Shown here piece after piece: positions 32,574 through 47,133 of a stretch of DNA of 64,000 nucleotides (its first letter is position 1; each line of letters starts with the position of its first letter). The notes under the pieces are model-generated. The model worked only from the letters and a program-made list of their open reading frames with translations. It did not search any database and had not been told where the DNA came from. Where the stretch lies: the NCBI GenBank assembly GCA_026708185.1, contig JAPOVK010000062.1, positions 1 to 64,000 of the forward strand, written 5' to 3'. The position numbers were made by a program, and so were the translations under genes. The stretch comes from Gammaproteobacteria bacterium (GTDB lineage: Bacteria > Pseudomonadota > Gammaproteobacteria > Pseudomonadales > Azotimanducaceae).

Positions 32574-33728
32574 GTGAAGATCGGCATCGTCGCAGGCGAG
32601 ACGTCCGGCGACATCCTCGGCGGCCGGCTCATGGCCGCGATACGGGACCGAGCAGGAGACGTCGAATTCGTCGGCGTCGGTGGCGAGTCGATGCTCGCAC
32701 AAGGCCTGCAAGCGCTTGCTCCCTTGGAGGCGCTAGCCGTCAACGGCTTCAAGGATCCGATCCTGCGTAGCCCGAGCCTGTTCCGGCTGCTGCGACGGCT
32801 GAAACGCCGGTTCCTCGCCGAACCCATGGACGTCGTGGTCGGCGTGGACTTCAACGTCTTCAACTTCATGCTCGAACGGGCGGTGAAGAAGCGTGGCATG
32901 CCGACCGCACACTATGTCAGTCCGTCCGTGTACGCGTGGCGCCCGGGCCGGATCAAGCGCATTGCCAAGACAGCGGACGCGGTCTTGGCGCTCTACCCGT
33001 TCGAACCACCGCTGTACCGGGACCATGGTGGCCGGGCGGTCTTCGTCGGCCATCCATTGGCCGGCGAGATCGCTGCCGATGCAGGCTCCGTCGACGCCCG
33101 CCGGCGTGCGAGGGAAGCCCTTGGCGCCACGCCCGACGGGTTCGTCGTGGCGTTGCTTCCGGGCAGCCGGTCATCCGAGATCGCGTATCACGGCGCGATC
33201 TTCCTGCGTACCGCGGCGTGTTTGCGGGAGACCTTTGCTGAAGCGGAGTTCCTAATACCGGCGCCTACGCGCACGGTCCACGATGCGATGCAGCGCGTCC
33301 TCGCCGAAGTGCCGGTCAGCGGTGTGCGGCTTGTCCACGGCCAGTCGCGCAAGGTGATCGCGGCTGCGGACCTGGTGCTCGTCAAGTCGGGCACGGCGAC
33401 ATTGGAGGCCATGCTGCTGCGCCGGCCGATGGTGGTGACCTACCGGATGGGGCGCTTAAGCGCCTGGTTGATCCGCCGTTTGAAGACGTCGCCGTACGTC
33501 GCCCTGCCGAACATCCTGACCGGGCGCGAACTCGTCCCGGAACTGCTCCAGGAGCAAGCGCAGCCGGAGCGACTGACCGGCGCTCTCATCGAGCAGTACC
33601 GCCGCTGCCAGGACGACCCGGCCTACCTCGACACGTGCGCCCATTGGCACGAAAAACTCCGCCAAGGCGGTGCCGGAAAGGCCGCGGAGGTGGTACTGTC
33701 TCTCACGGGGTGGGGAACGTCAGGATGA
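32574..33728 (+). CDS. lpxB: Lipid-A-disaccharide synthase
   Basis: A 384-residue GT19 glycosyltransferase that joins UDP-diacylglucosamine and lipid X. Family motifs: KIGIVAGETSGDILGGRLM at the N-terminus, HYVSPSVYAWRPGRIKRI (about 120-137), VALLPGSRSSEI (about 190-201) and LVLVKSGTATLEAML (about 265-280). The start is a GTG (32574). It follows lpxA by 58 bases and precedes rnhB, as in E. coli and Pseudomonas. Confidence 0.96.
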   Translation: MKIGIVAGETSGDILGGRLMAAIRDRAGDVEFVGVGGESMLAQGLQALAPLEALAVNGFKDPILRSPSLFRLLRRLKRRFLAEPMDVVVGVDFNVFNFMLERAVKKRGMPTAHYVSPSVYAWRPGRIKRIAKTADAVLALYPFEPPLYRDHGGRAVFVGHPLAGEIAADAGSVDARRRAREALGATPDGFVVALLPGSRSSEIAYHGAIFLRTAACLRETFAEAEFLIPAPTRTVHDAMQRVLAEVPVSGVRLVHGQSRKVIAAADLVLVKSGTATLEAMLLRRPMVVTYRMGRLSAWLIRRLKTSPYVALPNILTGRELVPELLQEQAQPERLTGALIEQYRRCQDDPAYLDTCAHWHEKLRQGGAGKAAEVVLSLTGWGTSG

Positions 33729-33751
33729 ACGGCTCATAGGCTCAACTGCCG

Positions 33752-34408
33752 ATGGTCCATGGACAGGATGATCTGCTTGGCGAGCACTTCATGCTTGAGG
33801 GCGCCCATGTCGCGGGCGTCGATGAAGTCGGTCGCGGTCCGTTGGCGGGCCCGGTGGTGGCCGGTGCGGTCGTACTCGACCCGGCGAGGCCCATCGACGG
33901 GCTGCGCGACTCGAAGGAGCTAACGGCCACGCGGCGCGACGAACTCGCCGCGGAGATCCGCGAGCGCGCGTGCGCGTGGGCGCTCGGGCGCGCCGAGGTG
34001 GCCGAGATCGACCGCATCAACATTCTCAGGGCGGCCCTGGTCGCCATGCGCCGCGCGGTCGAGCGTCTGCCATTCGGCGTGCGCGTGGCCTATGTCGACG
34101 GCAATATTGCGCCCACGCTCCCGTGCGCAAGCGTCGCGGTCATCGGCGGCGACGCCACGGTGCCGGCGATCGGTGCGGCGTCGATCATCGCCAAGGTGGC
34201 GCGCGATGCGGAGATGACCGCGGCGGCGACTCGCTATCCAGACTACGGCTTCGAATGCCACAAGGGCTACGCCACGGCATCGCATCTCGACAGTCTGCGC
34301 CGCTTGGGCCCGACACCGCTGCATCGGCGCACGTTCGCCCCGGTAGCGCTTGCGTTGGGCGGCACCGACGAGGAGCGGCAAACGGCGCTGTGGACGCACG
34401 CCAGATGA
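33752..34408 (+). CDS. rnhB: Ribonuclease HII
   Basis: A 218-residue nuclease that removes RNA from RNA-DNA hybrids. The first catalytic acids are in [15 protein letters not shown] (about 23-26), LRDSKELT follows (about 52-55), VAYVDGN supplies the next Asp (about 115), and [12 protein letters not shown] supplies the last conserved Asp. The ATG at 33752 is kept, but MLEGAHVAG at 33794 is an equally plausible shorter start. The stop overlaps the dnaE start (ATGA). Confidence 0.94.
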   Translation: MVHGQDDLLGEHFMLEGAHVAGVDEVGRGPLAGPVVAGAVVLDPARPIDGLRDSKELTATRRDELAAEIRERACAWALGRAEVAEIDRINILRAALVAMRRAVERLPFGVRVAYVDGNIAPTLPCASVAVIGGDATVPAIGAASIIAKVARDAEMTAAATRYPDYGFECHKGYATASHLDSLRRLGPTPLHRRTFAPVALALGGTDEERQTALWTHAR

Positions 34409-37400
34409 ATGCCGCTGTTCCCGCTGAGCGAATCAGCTATCAGACTGGCGACGAGATCGAACCGGTCCCAGAGCATGGCCAGGCCGACCCGGGGCTGGCC
34501 GACTTCGTGCACCTCGCCGTACACAGCGAGTTCTCCATCACCGACGGTCTCATCAAGGTCAAGGAGCTCGCCGGCCGGGTCCGCGATCTGCACATGCCGG
34601 CGGTGGCGCTCACCGACCGCACGAATCTCTTCGGACTCGTGAAGTTCTACACCGCCTGTCGCGATGCCGGGATCAAGCCTTTGGTCGGTGCCGACTTGGA
34701 CTACGAAGACGCGGACGGCACGCTGTGCCGTTGCGTCGTCCTGGTGGCCGACGCGACCGGCTACGGCAGGCTTCTGCGACTGGTGTCGCGAGCCTACACG
34801 GACGCGCCGGAGCGCAGGCACGGAGACGGTCATGGTCACGGGCGTGTCTCCCGGGAGGCGATCTTGGACGCCGCGGAGGGTCTGATCGTTCTGCTCGGTG
34901 CGGCCAGCGACGTCGGGGTGGCGAGCGGCTCGCCGGATGTCGCTGCTCGGCGGCTCGCCTCCTGGCGGAGTGCGTTCGCCGATCGCGTGTACCTCGAGGT
35001 CGTGCGCACGGGTCGGCGGGGCGAAGAACAGTTCGTCCTGGAGGCCGTCGACCTCGCGGTTCGCGAGGGCGTCCCCGTCGTCGCGAGCAACGACGTCCGG
35101 TTCATGGACAGCGAGGACTTCGAAGCCCACGAGACCCGCGTGTGCATCCAGGAAGGCCGCGTGCTCAACGACGCGAGGCGCGAACGGCGCTACAGCGATC
35201 AGCAGTACCTGCGCACGCCGGCGGAAATGCGGGCCTTGTTCGCCGATCTGCCCGAGGCCATCGACAACACCGTCGAGATCGCCAAGCGCTGCAACTGCGA
35301 GATCGAACTCGGAACGTACCACCTGCCCGAGTACCCGGTACCGACCGGCGCGTCGCTCGAAGCGACGTTGCGCGAGGAGGCCGTTCGCGGACTCGAGGAC
35401 TATCTCGCCGCCGGTGCGCAGGTTCGCGAACGCGACGCCGATGCCTACCACGCACGCCTCGAATACGAACTCGGGATCATCAACCAGATGGGCTTCGCCG
35501 GCTATTTCCTGATCGTGCAGGAGTTCGTGCTTTGGGCCCGTCAGAACGACGTGCCCGTGGGCTGCCGAGGTTCCGGCACGGCCTCTTTGGTGGCCTTCTG
35601 CCTCGGCATCACGGATCTGGATCCGCTCCGCTATGGCCTCATCTTCGAGCGCCTGCTGAATCCCGAGCGCGTATCCATGCCCGACCTCGACATCGACTTC
35701 TGCATGGAGGGCCGGGAACGCGTGATCGCCCACGTGGCGGAACGCTATGGCCACGACGCGGTCAGCCAGATCGTCACCTTCGGGACCATGGCTGCGCGCC
35801 TTGTCGTTCGCGACGTGGCGCGGGCCCAGGACAAGCCCTTCGGCTTGGCCGACCGGCTGTCGAAGATGATCCCGTTCGAGGTCGGCATGACCCTCGAAAA
35901 GGCCGTGGAGCAGGAGTCCGAGTTGCGCGACTTCGTCGACCGGGACGAAGACGCCGCGGAGATAATGGACATGGCCTACAAGCTCGAGGGCATCGTCCGC
36001 AATATCGGCAAGCACGCCGGTGGCGTGGTGATCGCGCCGACGACGCTGACCGACTACGTGCCGCTGTACGCCGACCACGCCGGTGGCGGCGTCGTCTCCC
36101 AGTTCGATCTCAACGACGTCGAGGAGGCGGGGCTCGTCAAGTTCGACTTCCTCGGCCTCAAGACGCTCACGATCATTGATTGGGCCGTGCGAGCGATCAA
36201 CGAGGAGCGTGCCGGAACTGGCGCGGAACTCATCGACGTCATGCGCTTGCCGCTCGACGATCCCGCCACCTACGAGTTCCTGAAGACCGCGGAGACCACG
36301 GCGGTCTTCCAGCTCGAGTCGGAAGGCATGAAGGATCTCATCCGACGACTTCAGCCGGACACCATCGACGACATCATCGCCCTGGTGGCGCTCTACCGGC
36401 CGGGTCCGCTGCAATCCGGCGCCGTCGACGACTACATCGACCGCAAGCACGGCAAGAAACCGGTCTCCTATCCGCACGAAACGCTGCGCGACCCGTTGGC
36501 CGGCACCTACGGCGTCATGCTCTACCAGGAGCAGGTCATGAACATGGCGCAGCGCCTCGCGGGCTTCTCGCTCGGCCAGGCGGATCTGTTGCGACGCGCG
36601 ATGGCCAAGAAGAAGCCGGAGGAGATGATCGAAGTGCGTCGGCAGTTCCTCGCCGGGACGGACGAGGCGCACGTGGACCAACGCATAGCCAACGACATAT
36701 TCGATCAGGTCGAGAAGTTCGCGGGCTACGCGTTCCCCAAGGCGCACTCGGCAAGCTACGCCATGCTCACCTTCCGGGCGGCTTGGTTGAAGGCGCACTA
36801 TCCGGCGCAGTACATGGCCGCAGTGCTGTCCGCGGACATGCACAACACGGACAAGGTCGTGACCCTGGTGGACGAGGTGAAGCGGCTTCGGCTCACCGTG
36901 CATCCCCCGGACGTCAACCTCAGTGCCACCCGGTTCAGCGCCACGACGAACGGGATTCGCTACGGTCTCGGCGCGGTCCGCGGCGTCGGCGAGGGCCCTG
37001 TCGAGACGATGATCGCGGCCCGCGAGGACGGCGCTTTCGAGAGCCTGGCGGACTTCTGCCATCGCGTCGACGCCCGGCGTGCGAACAAGCGCGTCCTGGA
37101 GGCGCTGATCCGCGCCGGCGCGATGGACTCGTTCGGGGCGCCGGGGGAGTCCACCGAACTCGTCCGGGCGCGTCTGCTCGAGGAAATGCCGGCGACGGTC
37201 CAAGGCGCTGAACGGGCCGCGCGCGACGCGGAGATCGGCATCGACGACATGTTCGGCGGCGTTCCGGAAGGGGTGTCCGCGATCGTGCGCGACGGCGTTC
37301 GCGCATTGACCAACCGCGAGATGCGCGACGGCGAGAAGGACGCCCTGGGTTTCTACCTCACGGGCCATCCGATCGACGACTACCTGGACGAGATCCGCCA

Positions 37401-37953
37401 ATTCTGTCCGCAGCGGATCGCCACTCTGTCCGTCAGGGACGGTCGGCAGGCGGCGGCTGGCCTCGTCGTCTCGATGCGCTCGCGACGGGGCCGCAACGGC
37501 AGCATGGGCTTCCTGGTGCTCGACGACCGCAGCGCGCGCATCGAGGTAGCCGTGTTCGGCGACGTGTATCAGCAGCACCGCGCCAAGCTCATCAAGGACG
37601 AGGTCCTGGTGGTGCTCGGCGAGGTGCAGCGGGACGATTTCGACGGCAAGCTGAAGCTCAAGGCCGACAGCATCATGACGATCGCGGAGGCGCGCAACTA
37701 CTACGCCGAGCACTTGGCGGTCCGGCTGGCCGCGGACGGGATCGACGACGACCTGTCGACGCGCTTGCGCAATACGTTGAGGCCCCACCTGGCGGACCGC
37801 GGCGGCCGGGTGGTCCTGGACTACCGTGGCGCTTCGGCCGGCGGTCGCATCGTTCTCGGCAACGCATGGCGCGTGGACCTGAACGATGAGTTGCTGCTGG
37901 GCATGCGCGAGGCGTTCGGCGACGAGGCCGTCTCCGTCCGCTATGCCGGCTGA
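34405..37953 (+). CDS. dnaE: DNA polymerase III alpha subunit
   Basis: A 1182-residue replicative polymerase. The PHP domain starts at [18 protein letters not shown] (about 33); the catalytic palm has [13 protein letters not shown] (about 390) and [15 protein letters not shown] (about 430) with the metal-binding Asp pair; the fingers include [14 protein letters not shown]. The OB fold near the C-terminus reads [17 protein letters not shown]. The start overlaps rnhB by 4 bases. The normal next gene accA is missing: tilS starts inside the last codons of dnaE. Confidence 0.97.
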   Translation: MNAAVPAERISYQTGDEIEPVPEHGQADPGLADFVHLAVHSEFSITDGLIKVKELAGRVRDLHMPAVALTDRTNLFGLVKFYTACRDAGIKPLVGADLDYEDADGTLCRCVVLVADATGYGRLLRLVSRAYTDAPERRHGDGHGHGRVSREAILDAAEGLIVLLGAASDVGVASGSPDVAARRLASWRSAFADRVYLEVVRTGRRGEEQFVLEAVDLAVREGVPVVASNDVRFMDSEDFEAHETRVCIQEGRVLNDARRERRYSDQQYLRTPAEMRALFADLPEAIDNTVEIAKRCNCEIELGTYHLPEYPVPTGASLEATLREEAVRGLEDYLAAGAQVRERDADAYHARLEYELGIINQMGFAGYFLIVQEFVLWARQNDVPVGCRGSGTASLVAFCLGITDLDPLRYGLIFERLLNPERVSMPDLDIDFCMEGRERVIAHVAERYGHDAVSQIVTFGTMAARLVVRDVARAQDKPFGLADRLSKMIPFEVGMTLEKAVEQESELRDFVDRDEDAAEIMDMAYKLEGIVRNIGKHAGGVVIAPTTLTDYVPLYADHAGGGVVSQFDLNDVEEAGLVKFDFLGLKTLTIIDWAVRAINEERAGTGAELIDVMRLPLDDPATYEFLKTAETTAVFQLESEGMKDLIRRLQPDTIDDIIALVALYRPGPLQSGAVDDYIDRKHGKKPVSYPHETLRDPLAGTYGVMLYQEQVMNMAQRLAGFSLGQADLLRRAMAKKKPEEMIEVRRQFLAGTDEAHVDQRIANDIFDQVEKFAGYAFPKAHSASYAMLTFRAAWLKAHYPAQYMAAVLSADMHNTDKVVTLVDEVKRLRLTVHPPDVNLSATRFSATTNGIRYGLGAVRGVGEGPVETMIAAREDGAFESLADFCHRVDARRANKRVLEALIRAGAMDSFGAPGESTELVRARLLEEMPATVQGAERAARDAEIGIDDMFGGVPEGVSAIVRDGVRALTNREMRDGEKDALGFYLTGHPIDDYLDEIRQFCPQRIATLSVRDGRQAAAGLVVSMRSRRGRNGSMGFLVLDDRSARIEVAVFGDVYQQHRAKLIKDEVLVVLGEVQRDDFDGKLKLKADSIMTIAEARNYYAEHLAVRLAADGIDDDLSTRLRNTLRPHLADRGGRVVLDYRGASAGGRIVLGNAWRVDLNDELLLGMREAFGDEAVSVRYAG

Positions 37954-39157
37954 TGCCGCCACTCCTATCGGCCGGGCGATTGTCGCTACGGCGGCGCTCG
38001 CACCGTGGTTCGATGGGAGGGCTACGGGCGTGCTTTGGGTGGCATTCAGCGGTGGGCGCGACTCGACCGTGCTCCTGCACGCCCTGCGGGACGTTCCGGG
38101 CGTCGCGGCGACGCACATCGACCATGGCTTGAACGCTGACTCCGCCGCGTGGGCATGGCACTGCGCCCGTGTGGCGGCGGACTTGGGCGTCGGCTTCGAG
38201 GCCCGACGCGTATGCGCCGCGGCAGACGGCAACCGGGAACAGGCGGCCCGGCGCGCCCGCTACGCGGCGTGGCGGGAGCTGCTCCGCCCCGGCGACTTGC
38301 TCGCCCTGGCCCACCACGCGGACGATCAGGCGGAAACCCGGCTCTGGCAACTGTTGACCGGTCGTGAACCCGGCGGCATGCCCGTGGAACGACGCCTCGG
38401 CGGTGGCCTGTTGGTTCGGCCGATGCTCGGCATCCGCAGGGCGGCGATCACAGCGTACGCCGAACATCACGGACTGCGCTGGATCGAAGACCCGTCGAAC
38501 GAGGACTTAAGCCTCGACCGCAACTACATCCGCGCGCACATCCTGCCGCGCATCGAGGAGCGCTTTCCCAACGCGGTGAAGCGGCTTGCCCGACCGCGAC
38601 CCGCTGCCGCGCCGGTTCCGCTCGCTGCATCCGCGGTCAGCACGACGACGATCGAGGACTGGCTGAGGGCGGCTGGTTTGCCTGTCGCGCGCGCCGCCGT
38701 GGCGCAAATCCGGCGCCAGACCTCGGCGTGCCGGGACCGCGTGCCCCAGGTGACCGTTGCGCCCGGTATCCGTGCCTGGCGCCATGCCGACCATTGGCAC
38801 TTGGTTCGCGAATCGGCGCCGCTTGCGGCGCAACCCGTTGCCGTCGGCGTCTGTGCGCGGATCGGCAGCGGCGCGCTTGGGTGGCGTCGTGGCGGGCGCG
38901 GTTTGCCGGCGGGCATGCGCATGACCGTGCGCCCGCGTGCCGGTGGCGAGCGGCTGCGGGTGGATGGCCGCAACCTGACCAAGTCGGTCAAGGCGCTGCT
39001 CCACGATGCCGGTGTGCCCCCGTGGCGTCGGCCAGGCTGGCCACTGCTCTTCGCCGACGACGGTACGCTTGTCGCCCTACCGGGCTTGGCGGTCGCCGAG
39101 GGTGCCGCGGTCGCTGACGGCTGGCAGCCGCAGTGGACGCCGTTCGAGGACTTCTGA
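37943..39157 (+). CDS. tilS: tRNA(Ile)-lysidine synthase
   Basis: A 404-residue N-type ATP pyrophosphatase. The PP-loop is VAFSGGRDSTVLLHAL (about 34-42); also seen are THIDHGLNADSAAW, LALAHHADDQAETRLWQLL and SNEDLSLDRNYIRAHILP. It changes C34 of the AUA-reading tRNA-Ile to lysidine. The C-terminal domain ends in GRNLTKSVKALLHDAGVPPW, typical of the long gammaproteobacterial form. The start at 37943 overlaps dnaE by 11 bases. Confidence 0.94.
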   Translation: MPADAATPIGRAIVATAALAPWFDGRATGVLWVAFSGGRDSTVLLHALRDVPGVAATHIDHGLNADSAAWAWHCARVAADLGVGFEARRVCAAADGNREQAARRARYAAWRELLRPGDLLALAHHADDQAETRLWQLLTGREPGGMPVERRLGGGLLVRPMLGIRRAAITAYAEHHGLRWIEDPSNEDLSLDRNYIRAHILPRIEERFPNAVKRLARPRPAAAPVPLAASAVSTTTIEDWLRAAGLPVARAAVAQIRRQTSACRDRVPQVTVAPGIRAWRHADHWHLVRESAPLAAQPVAVGVCARIGSGALGWRRGGRGLPAGMRMTVRPRAGGERLRVDGRNLTKSVKALLHDAGVPPWRRPGWPLLFADDGTLVALPGLAVAEGAAVADGWQPQWTPFEDF

Positions 39158-39159
39158 GC

Positions 39160-39777
39160 ATGTCCGACGTCGCCGGATGCCCGCACGATTTCCACAGCGC
39201 CGAGTACGTCGCGGCGTGGGCGGCGAAGGTCGACAATCCGATCCGTCGCAGCGTCTTCCACCACATCCTGGCCCACCTGCATCTCGAGCTGCCGACGGAC
39301 GACGCCGCCCACGTCGTGGAACTGGCTTGCGGACCTGGCCTGCTCGCGGAGTTCCTCCTCGGCAACCACCTGGGGATGACCTACGAAGGGTTGGACTTCT
39401 CGGAACCGATGCTGGCCATGGCGGAGCAACGCTTGGCGCCGTTCGGCGACCGTGTGTCCTTGCGGGTGGTCGACCTTCGCGACGCCTGGACGGACTCGGT
39501 CGAACGCGTTCCGCAGGCGGTTATCTCCACGCAGGCGTTGCACGACGTTGGCGGCCCTGGAGAGCACGCGGCCATCTACCGTGCCGCGGGCGCGCTCCTG
39601 GCCCCCGGAGGATTGCTGCTCAACGCGGATTTCGTCGACCGGCCGGGTGCGGGGAGGCGGCGCATTGGCTTGGCTCGGCACCTCGAGATGATGGCCGCGG
39701 CGGGCCTACGCGGCACGAAGGCGACACTCGATCTCGGCCCGTACGTGTGCGTTGTCGGGTTTGCGCCGCCGGGCTAG
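39160..39777 (+). CDS. Class I SAM-dependent methyltransferase
   Basis: A 205-residue Rossmann-type methyltransferase. Motif I is VVELACGPGLLAEFLLG (about 53-66), the acidic motif II is YEGLDFSEPMLAMAE, and motif III is LRVVDLRDAW; ALLAPGGLLLNADFVD is post-III. It starts 2 bases after tilS and is probably co-transcribed. The substrate cannot be told. It is not part of the conserved gene run and may be an addition to this lineage. Confidence 0.88.
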   Translation: MSDVAGCPHDFHSAEYVAAWAAKVDNPIRRSVFHHILAHLHLELPTDDAAHVVELACGPGLLAEFLLGNHLGMTYEGLDFSEPMLAMAEQRLAPFGDRVSLRVVDLRDAWTDSVERVPQAVISTQALHDVGGPGEHAAIYRAAGALLAPGGLLLNADFVDRPGAGRRRIGLARHLEMMAAAGLRGTKATLDLGPYVCVVGFAPPG

Positions 39778-39866
39778 GGAAGATCTCGAGCGGGAGAAAG
39801 CTCTCGATCGACGGGTCACGGGCGCGATTGGCGTACAACCGGTGTTGAACTCAAGGCATGGGCGTC

Positions 39867-41078
39867 ATGTCGATCATCGAGACGATCCGGGTCGCATTGG
39901 CATCGATCATCGCCAACCTGCTGCGTTCGAGCCTGACCATGCTCGGCATCATCATCGGCGTGGCGGCGGTGATCACCATGGTGGCGCTCGGCACGGGCGC
40001 CCAGCGCGCCGTGGACGAGCAGATCGACCAACTCGGCCCGCGCGTGCTCTCGGTCATGGCAGGCCAGTCGTTCCGACGGGGTGTTGCATCCGCCAACCGC
40101 GTCTCGCTCACCGTCGACGACTACGAGGCTCTGGTTCGGGACGCGCCGCTGCTTGCCGAGGTCGTGCCTGAACTCTCCGGCGGCCTCCAGATCAAGTACG
40201 GAAACAAGAACCTGTACCACGACGTGGTCGGCACAACGACGAACTTCCCGGGCGTGCACGGCGTCGACATCGACGTGGGCGCCATGTTCACGGCGAGCGA
40301 CCTCGCTGCGCGTCGGCGCGTCGTCGTGCTCGGCAGCGAGATACCCCAGAACCTCGAAATGGAGCCGGAGAACCTGATCGGCCGTACGCTCAACATCAAC
40401 CGCATTCCGTTCGAGATCATCGGCGTCTTCGAGGCGGTCGGCGAGCGCTTCGGCCCGGAACCAGACGACCGCGTGTTCATTCCACTGACCACCGCCGAGC
40501 TGCGCGTCTTCGGTCAAGACCGGTTGCGCGGCTTGTCCGCGCAGGTGGCGGACGGCGTGTCCCTGGAGATGGGCATGGTGGACATCGAGCGCGTGCTGCG
40601 TCGCGAGCACAAGATCCGCCCCGGCCAGGACAACGACTTCATGATCATGAACCGGCGCCAGTTCATGGAGATGGCGCAGGCGTCCACCGAGATCTTCGCG
40701 TTCCTGCTCGCCTCGATCGCCGGCGTCAGCCTGCTCGTCGGCGGCATCGGGATCATGAACATCATGCTCGTATCCGTTACCGAGCGCACACGCGAGATCG
40801 GCGTGCGCAAGGCCCTCGGGGCGACGCGGTTCAACATCCTCATGCAGTTCGTGATCGAGGCGCTGACCATCGGCGCCCTCGGCGGCGTGCTCGGCATCGC
40901 GCTCGGCGCCGGGGGCGCCTGGGGATTGATCGAGTTCGCCAACTGGAACGTGTTCATCTCCGCCGACGCGGTACTGCTCGCGGTCGTGTTCAGCGTCGGC
41001 GTCGGACTCTTCTTCGGCATCTGGCCCGCGCGGCGGGCGGCGCAACTCGATCCGATCGAGGCGCTACGTCACGACTGA
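39867..41078 (+). CDS. Orphan MacB-like ABC permease, near-duplicate of left-edge gene
   Basis: A complete 403-residue FtsX-fold permease: helix 1 TMLGIIIGVAAVITMVALG (about 22-40), a periplasmic domain, and three C-terminal helices including LLASIAGVSLLVGGIGIMNI and VLLAVVFSVGVGLFFGIW. It closely matches the partial gene at 1-751 in bases and residues, for instance both have GQSFxRGVASANRVSLTVDD. No ATPase or adaptor is next to it, so it may work with the proteins encoded at 764-3015. The start at 39867 matches that of the duplicate; an ATG three codons earlier is possible. Confidence 0.9.
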   Translation: MSIIETIRVALASIIANLLRSSLTMLGIIIGVAAVITMVALGTGAQRAVDEQIDQLGPRVLSVMAGQSFRRGVASANRVSLTVDDYEALVRDAPLLAEVVPELSGGLQIKYGNKNLYHDVVGTTTNFPGVHGVDIDVGAMFTASDLAARRRVVVLGSEIPQNLEMEPENLIGRTLNINRIPFEIIGVFEAVGERFGPEPDDRVFIPLTTAELRVFGQDRLRGLSAQVADGVSLEMGMVDIERVLRREHKIRPGQDNDFMIMNRRQFMEMAQASTEIFAFLLASIAGVSLLVGGIGIMNIMLVSVTERTREIGVRKALGATRFNILMQFVIEALTIGALGGVLGIALGAGGAWGLIEFANWNVFISADAVLLAVVFSVGVGLFFGIWPARRAAQLDPIEALRHD

Positions 41079-41137
41079 CGCTGGCGCTCATCCCGACCGC
41101 TTTGAACTGGGGCCGGGACCGCGTCGAGGACAGCCGT

Positions 41138-41212
41138 GTTCGTGCTGGCGTTTGCCCGGAGGCGTCGTTTCCTCCCTGGGCAAGGGCATCGTCAGCGGGT
41201 CCCTGGCCGCTG
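41138..41212 (+). pseudogene. Decayed copy of the pyrG 5' region
   Basis: 41161-41212 matches 42301-42352 of pyrG at 47 of 52 positions and in frame reads [18 protein letters not shown], the CTP synthase P-loop region. Just before it, 41138-41159 matches 42164-42191 upstream of pyrG apart from a six-base gap. The roughly 110 bases between those blocks in the intact locus, with the start codon and likely promoter, are missing. It is a remnant without a start. No recognisable gene covers the rest of 41079-41358. Confidence 0.75.
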
Positions 41213-41358
41213 GTGCCGGAACCACTTGCGGTCCGCCTCGGACTCGCGACGCCCGCCGGGTGGCTGTTCTGCGAGTGACCAACAGGGTGTAACCCGGCAC
41301 GTCTTCGTGGTGCACGTCATGCGCCGCGTTGAACGACGGCAGCTTGTCCGATGGGCGC

Positions 41359-41760
41359 TTAGTTGACCGACAACAACTCGACGCCATCAACACGCGCCGC
41401 TTGGTGATCGAATGTGTACAAGGGCGTCGCGCCCTGCCGACGGGCTGCCGCCACGACCATCAGGTCCGCGAAGTCGGCTACACCGCCGGCATGGCCGAGC
41501 GCGGCACGCCCCACGTCGTTGGCGCTTTCGATCAGGATGCTCTCGCTCCCAAGCAGGCCGAGTAGGACCGTGCCGATCTGTTCTCGCGGCGTGCCATAGG
41601 ATCGGGTGAGTACCCAGACAAGCTCAACGACGACCTCCCGGCAGATGAACCCGGGACTGTCCGGCGTGAGAGACGCAACGAGCTGCCGTGCGGCGTCCGC
41701 CTGGGCTGGGTGGTCCCGAACCAAATAGCGCACCAGTATGTTGGTGTCCAGCGCGATCAT
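41359..41760 (-). CDS. vapC: PIN-domain toxin VapC
   Basis: A 133-residue PIN ribonuclease. The acidic metal-binding residues are seen as Asp5 in MIALDTNILVRYLV, the Glu in REVVVELVWVL (about 42-46) and the Asp in VADFADLMVVAAA (about 98). It overlaps the stop of vapB by 4 bases (ATGA). Family knowledge: VapC toxins cut tRNA or rRNA loops and are held by VapB. The pair is in the pyrG upstream region, opposite to pyrG transcription, next to a pyrG fragment. Confidence 0.92.
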   Translation of the reverse strand: MIALDTNILVRYLVRDHPAQADAARQLVASLTPDSPGFICREVVVELVWVLTRSYGTPREQIGTVLLGLLGSESILIESANDVGRAALGHAGGVADFADLMVVAAARRQGATPLYTFDHQAARVDGVELLSVN

Positions 41761-41990
41761 TCGCGCGTTGCGCCTTCCGCGATGGCGCGGTCCATTTCGT
41801 CAAGCGAGACCGGTGGCCCGTCGTACTTGATCACACCGAAGAGCCGCTCGACCGGCCGCACGGCAAGAATGCGCACATCGTCGTCCGAGACGATGTAGCG
41901 AAGGCAGTCGCCGGGGCCAACCCCCAGCGCATCGCGAACCGCCTTTGGTAGGGTTGTTTGCGCCTTTGCTGTGAGAGTCGACTGAATCAC
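41757..41990 (-). CDS. vapB: AbrB/MazE-type antitoxin VapB
   Basis: A 77-residue protein. The N-terminal swapped-hairpin DNA-binding domain reads TLTAKAQTTLPKAVRDALGV and GDCLRYIVSDDDVRI, and the acidic C-terminal tail (PPVSLDEMDRAIAEGA) wraps the toxin. First gene of the module; toxin and antitoxin normally repress their own promoter together, which would lie in 41991-42150. Confidence 0.92.
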   Translation of the reverse strand: MIQSTLTAKAQTTLPKAVRDALGVGPGDCLRYIVSDDDVRILAVRPVERLFGVIKYDGPPVSLDEMDRAIAEGATRE

Positions 41991-42153
41991 GGTGAATGCC
42001 TAGCTTGCCTTACGTTTCGGCATGTTGCCTTGGGAAGAACAGTTTTGCAAGGACACGCTCGGCATCACGGGCGCCGCCACCCCGCCCACTGGCACCCGTA
42101 GCCGTCCCACACGCCGTCATCCGCAAAATGAAACCGAGAGCCGCAACGGATAA

Positions 42154-43974
<1,821 letters not shown>

Positions 43975-43998
43975 CCACGCGCGAAAAGGAAGTCGCCT

Positions 43999-46452
<2,454 letters not shown>

Positions 46453-46456
<4 letters not shown>

Positions 46457-47133
46457 CCGAGTTCAACCTGCAAGGCATCGGGTTGACCTCGCGGCGGACG
46501 CGCGAGCGGCTGGTGGCCCACCTCAAGGCTTCCGGGATCAAGGACGAGGAAGTCTTGGACGTGATCGCCACCGTGCCGAGACATATCTTCGTCGACGAAG
46601 CGCTGGCGCACCGGGCCTACGAGGACAACGCTTTGCCCATCGGCCACGGCCAGACCATCTCTCAGCCCTACGTCGTGGCGAGGATGACGGCGGCCTTGCT
46701 CGGCAGCCTGCGACGTGCCGGGCGAGAGCCCCGGCGGGTCCTCGAGATCGGCACCGGGTCGGGATATCAGACCGCCGTGCTCGCATCCCTGGTCGGGACG
46801 GTGTTCAGCGTCGAACGCATTCGCGACCTCGTGGAACGGGCGCGCACGCGTCTGCGGGCGATGGACGTGCGCAACGTCCGCCTGCGCCACGACGACGGCA
46901 ACCTGGGCTGGGCTGCGGAGGCACCGTTCGACGCCGTCTTGGTCACGGCCGGGGCCAGTCATGTTCCGGATGCACTGATGGAGCAGTTGCACGACGGTTC
47001 GCCGCTGGTGATCCCGGTTGGGCGCGGGGACGTGCAGCAGCTCAAGCTCCTTGAGCGCGATGGCGACGCGTGGCGCCAGCAGACGCTGGAGGACGTCCGC
47101 TTTGTCCCGCTGGTCCAGGGCACGCGGCTGTGA
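46453..47133 (+). CDS. pcm: Protein-L-isoaspartate O-methyltransferase
   Basis: A 226-residue repair enzyme methylating isoaspartyl residues. Motifs: RHIFVDEALAHRAYEDNALP and IGHGQTISQPYVVARM near the N-terminus, and the SAM motif VLEIGTGSGYQTAVLASL (about 98-115). It overlaps ftsB by 4 bases at its start and the DUF368 gene by 4 at its end. surE and truD, which commonly precede pcm, are absent. Confidence 0.95.

Noticed and set aside
33970-34404. N-terminal extension of the dnaE frame
   Set aside because: It is the shadow of rnhB in another frame. DnaE similarity starts after the ATG at 34405, which overlaps the rnhB stop.
41213-41358. Remaining plus-strand frame after the pyrG fragment as a gene
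   Set aside because: There is no start, no family resemblance and only short open frames. It is probably decayed DNA.
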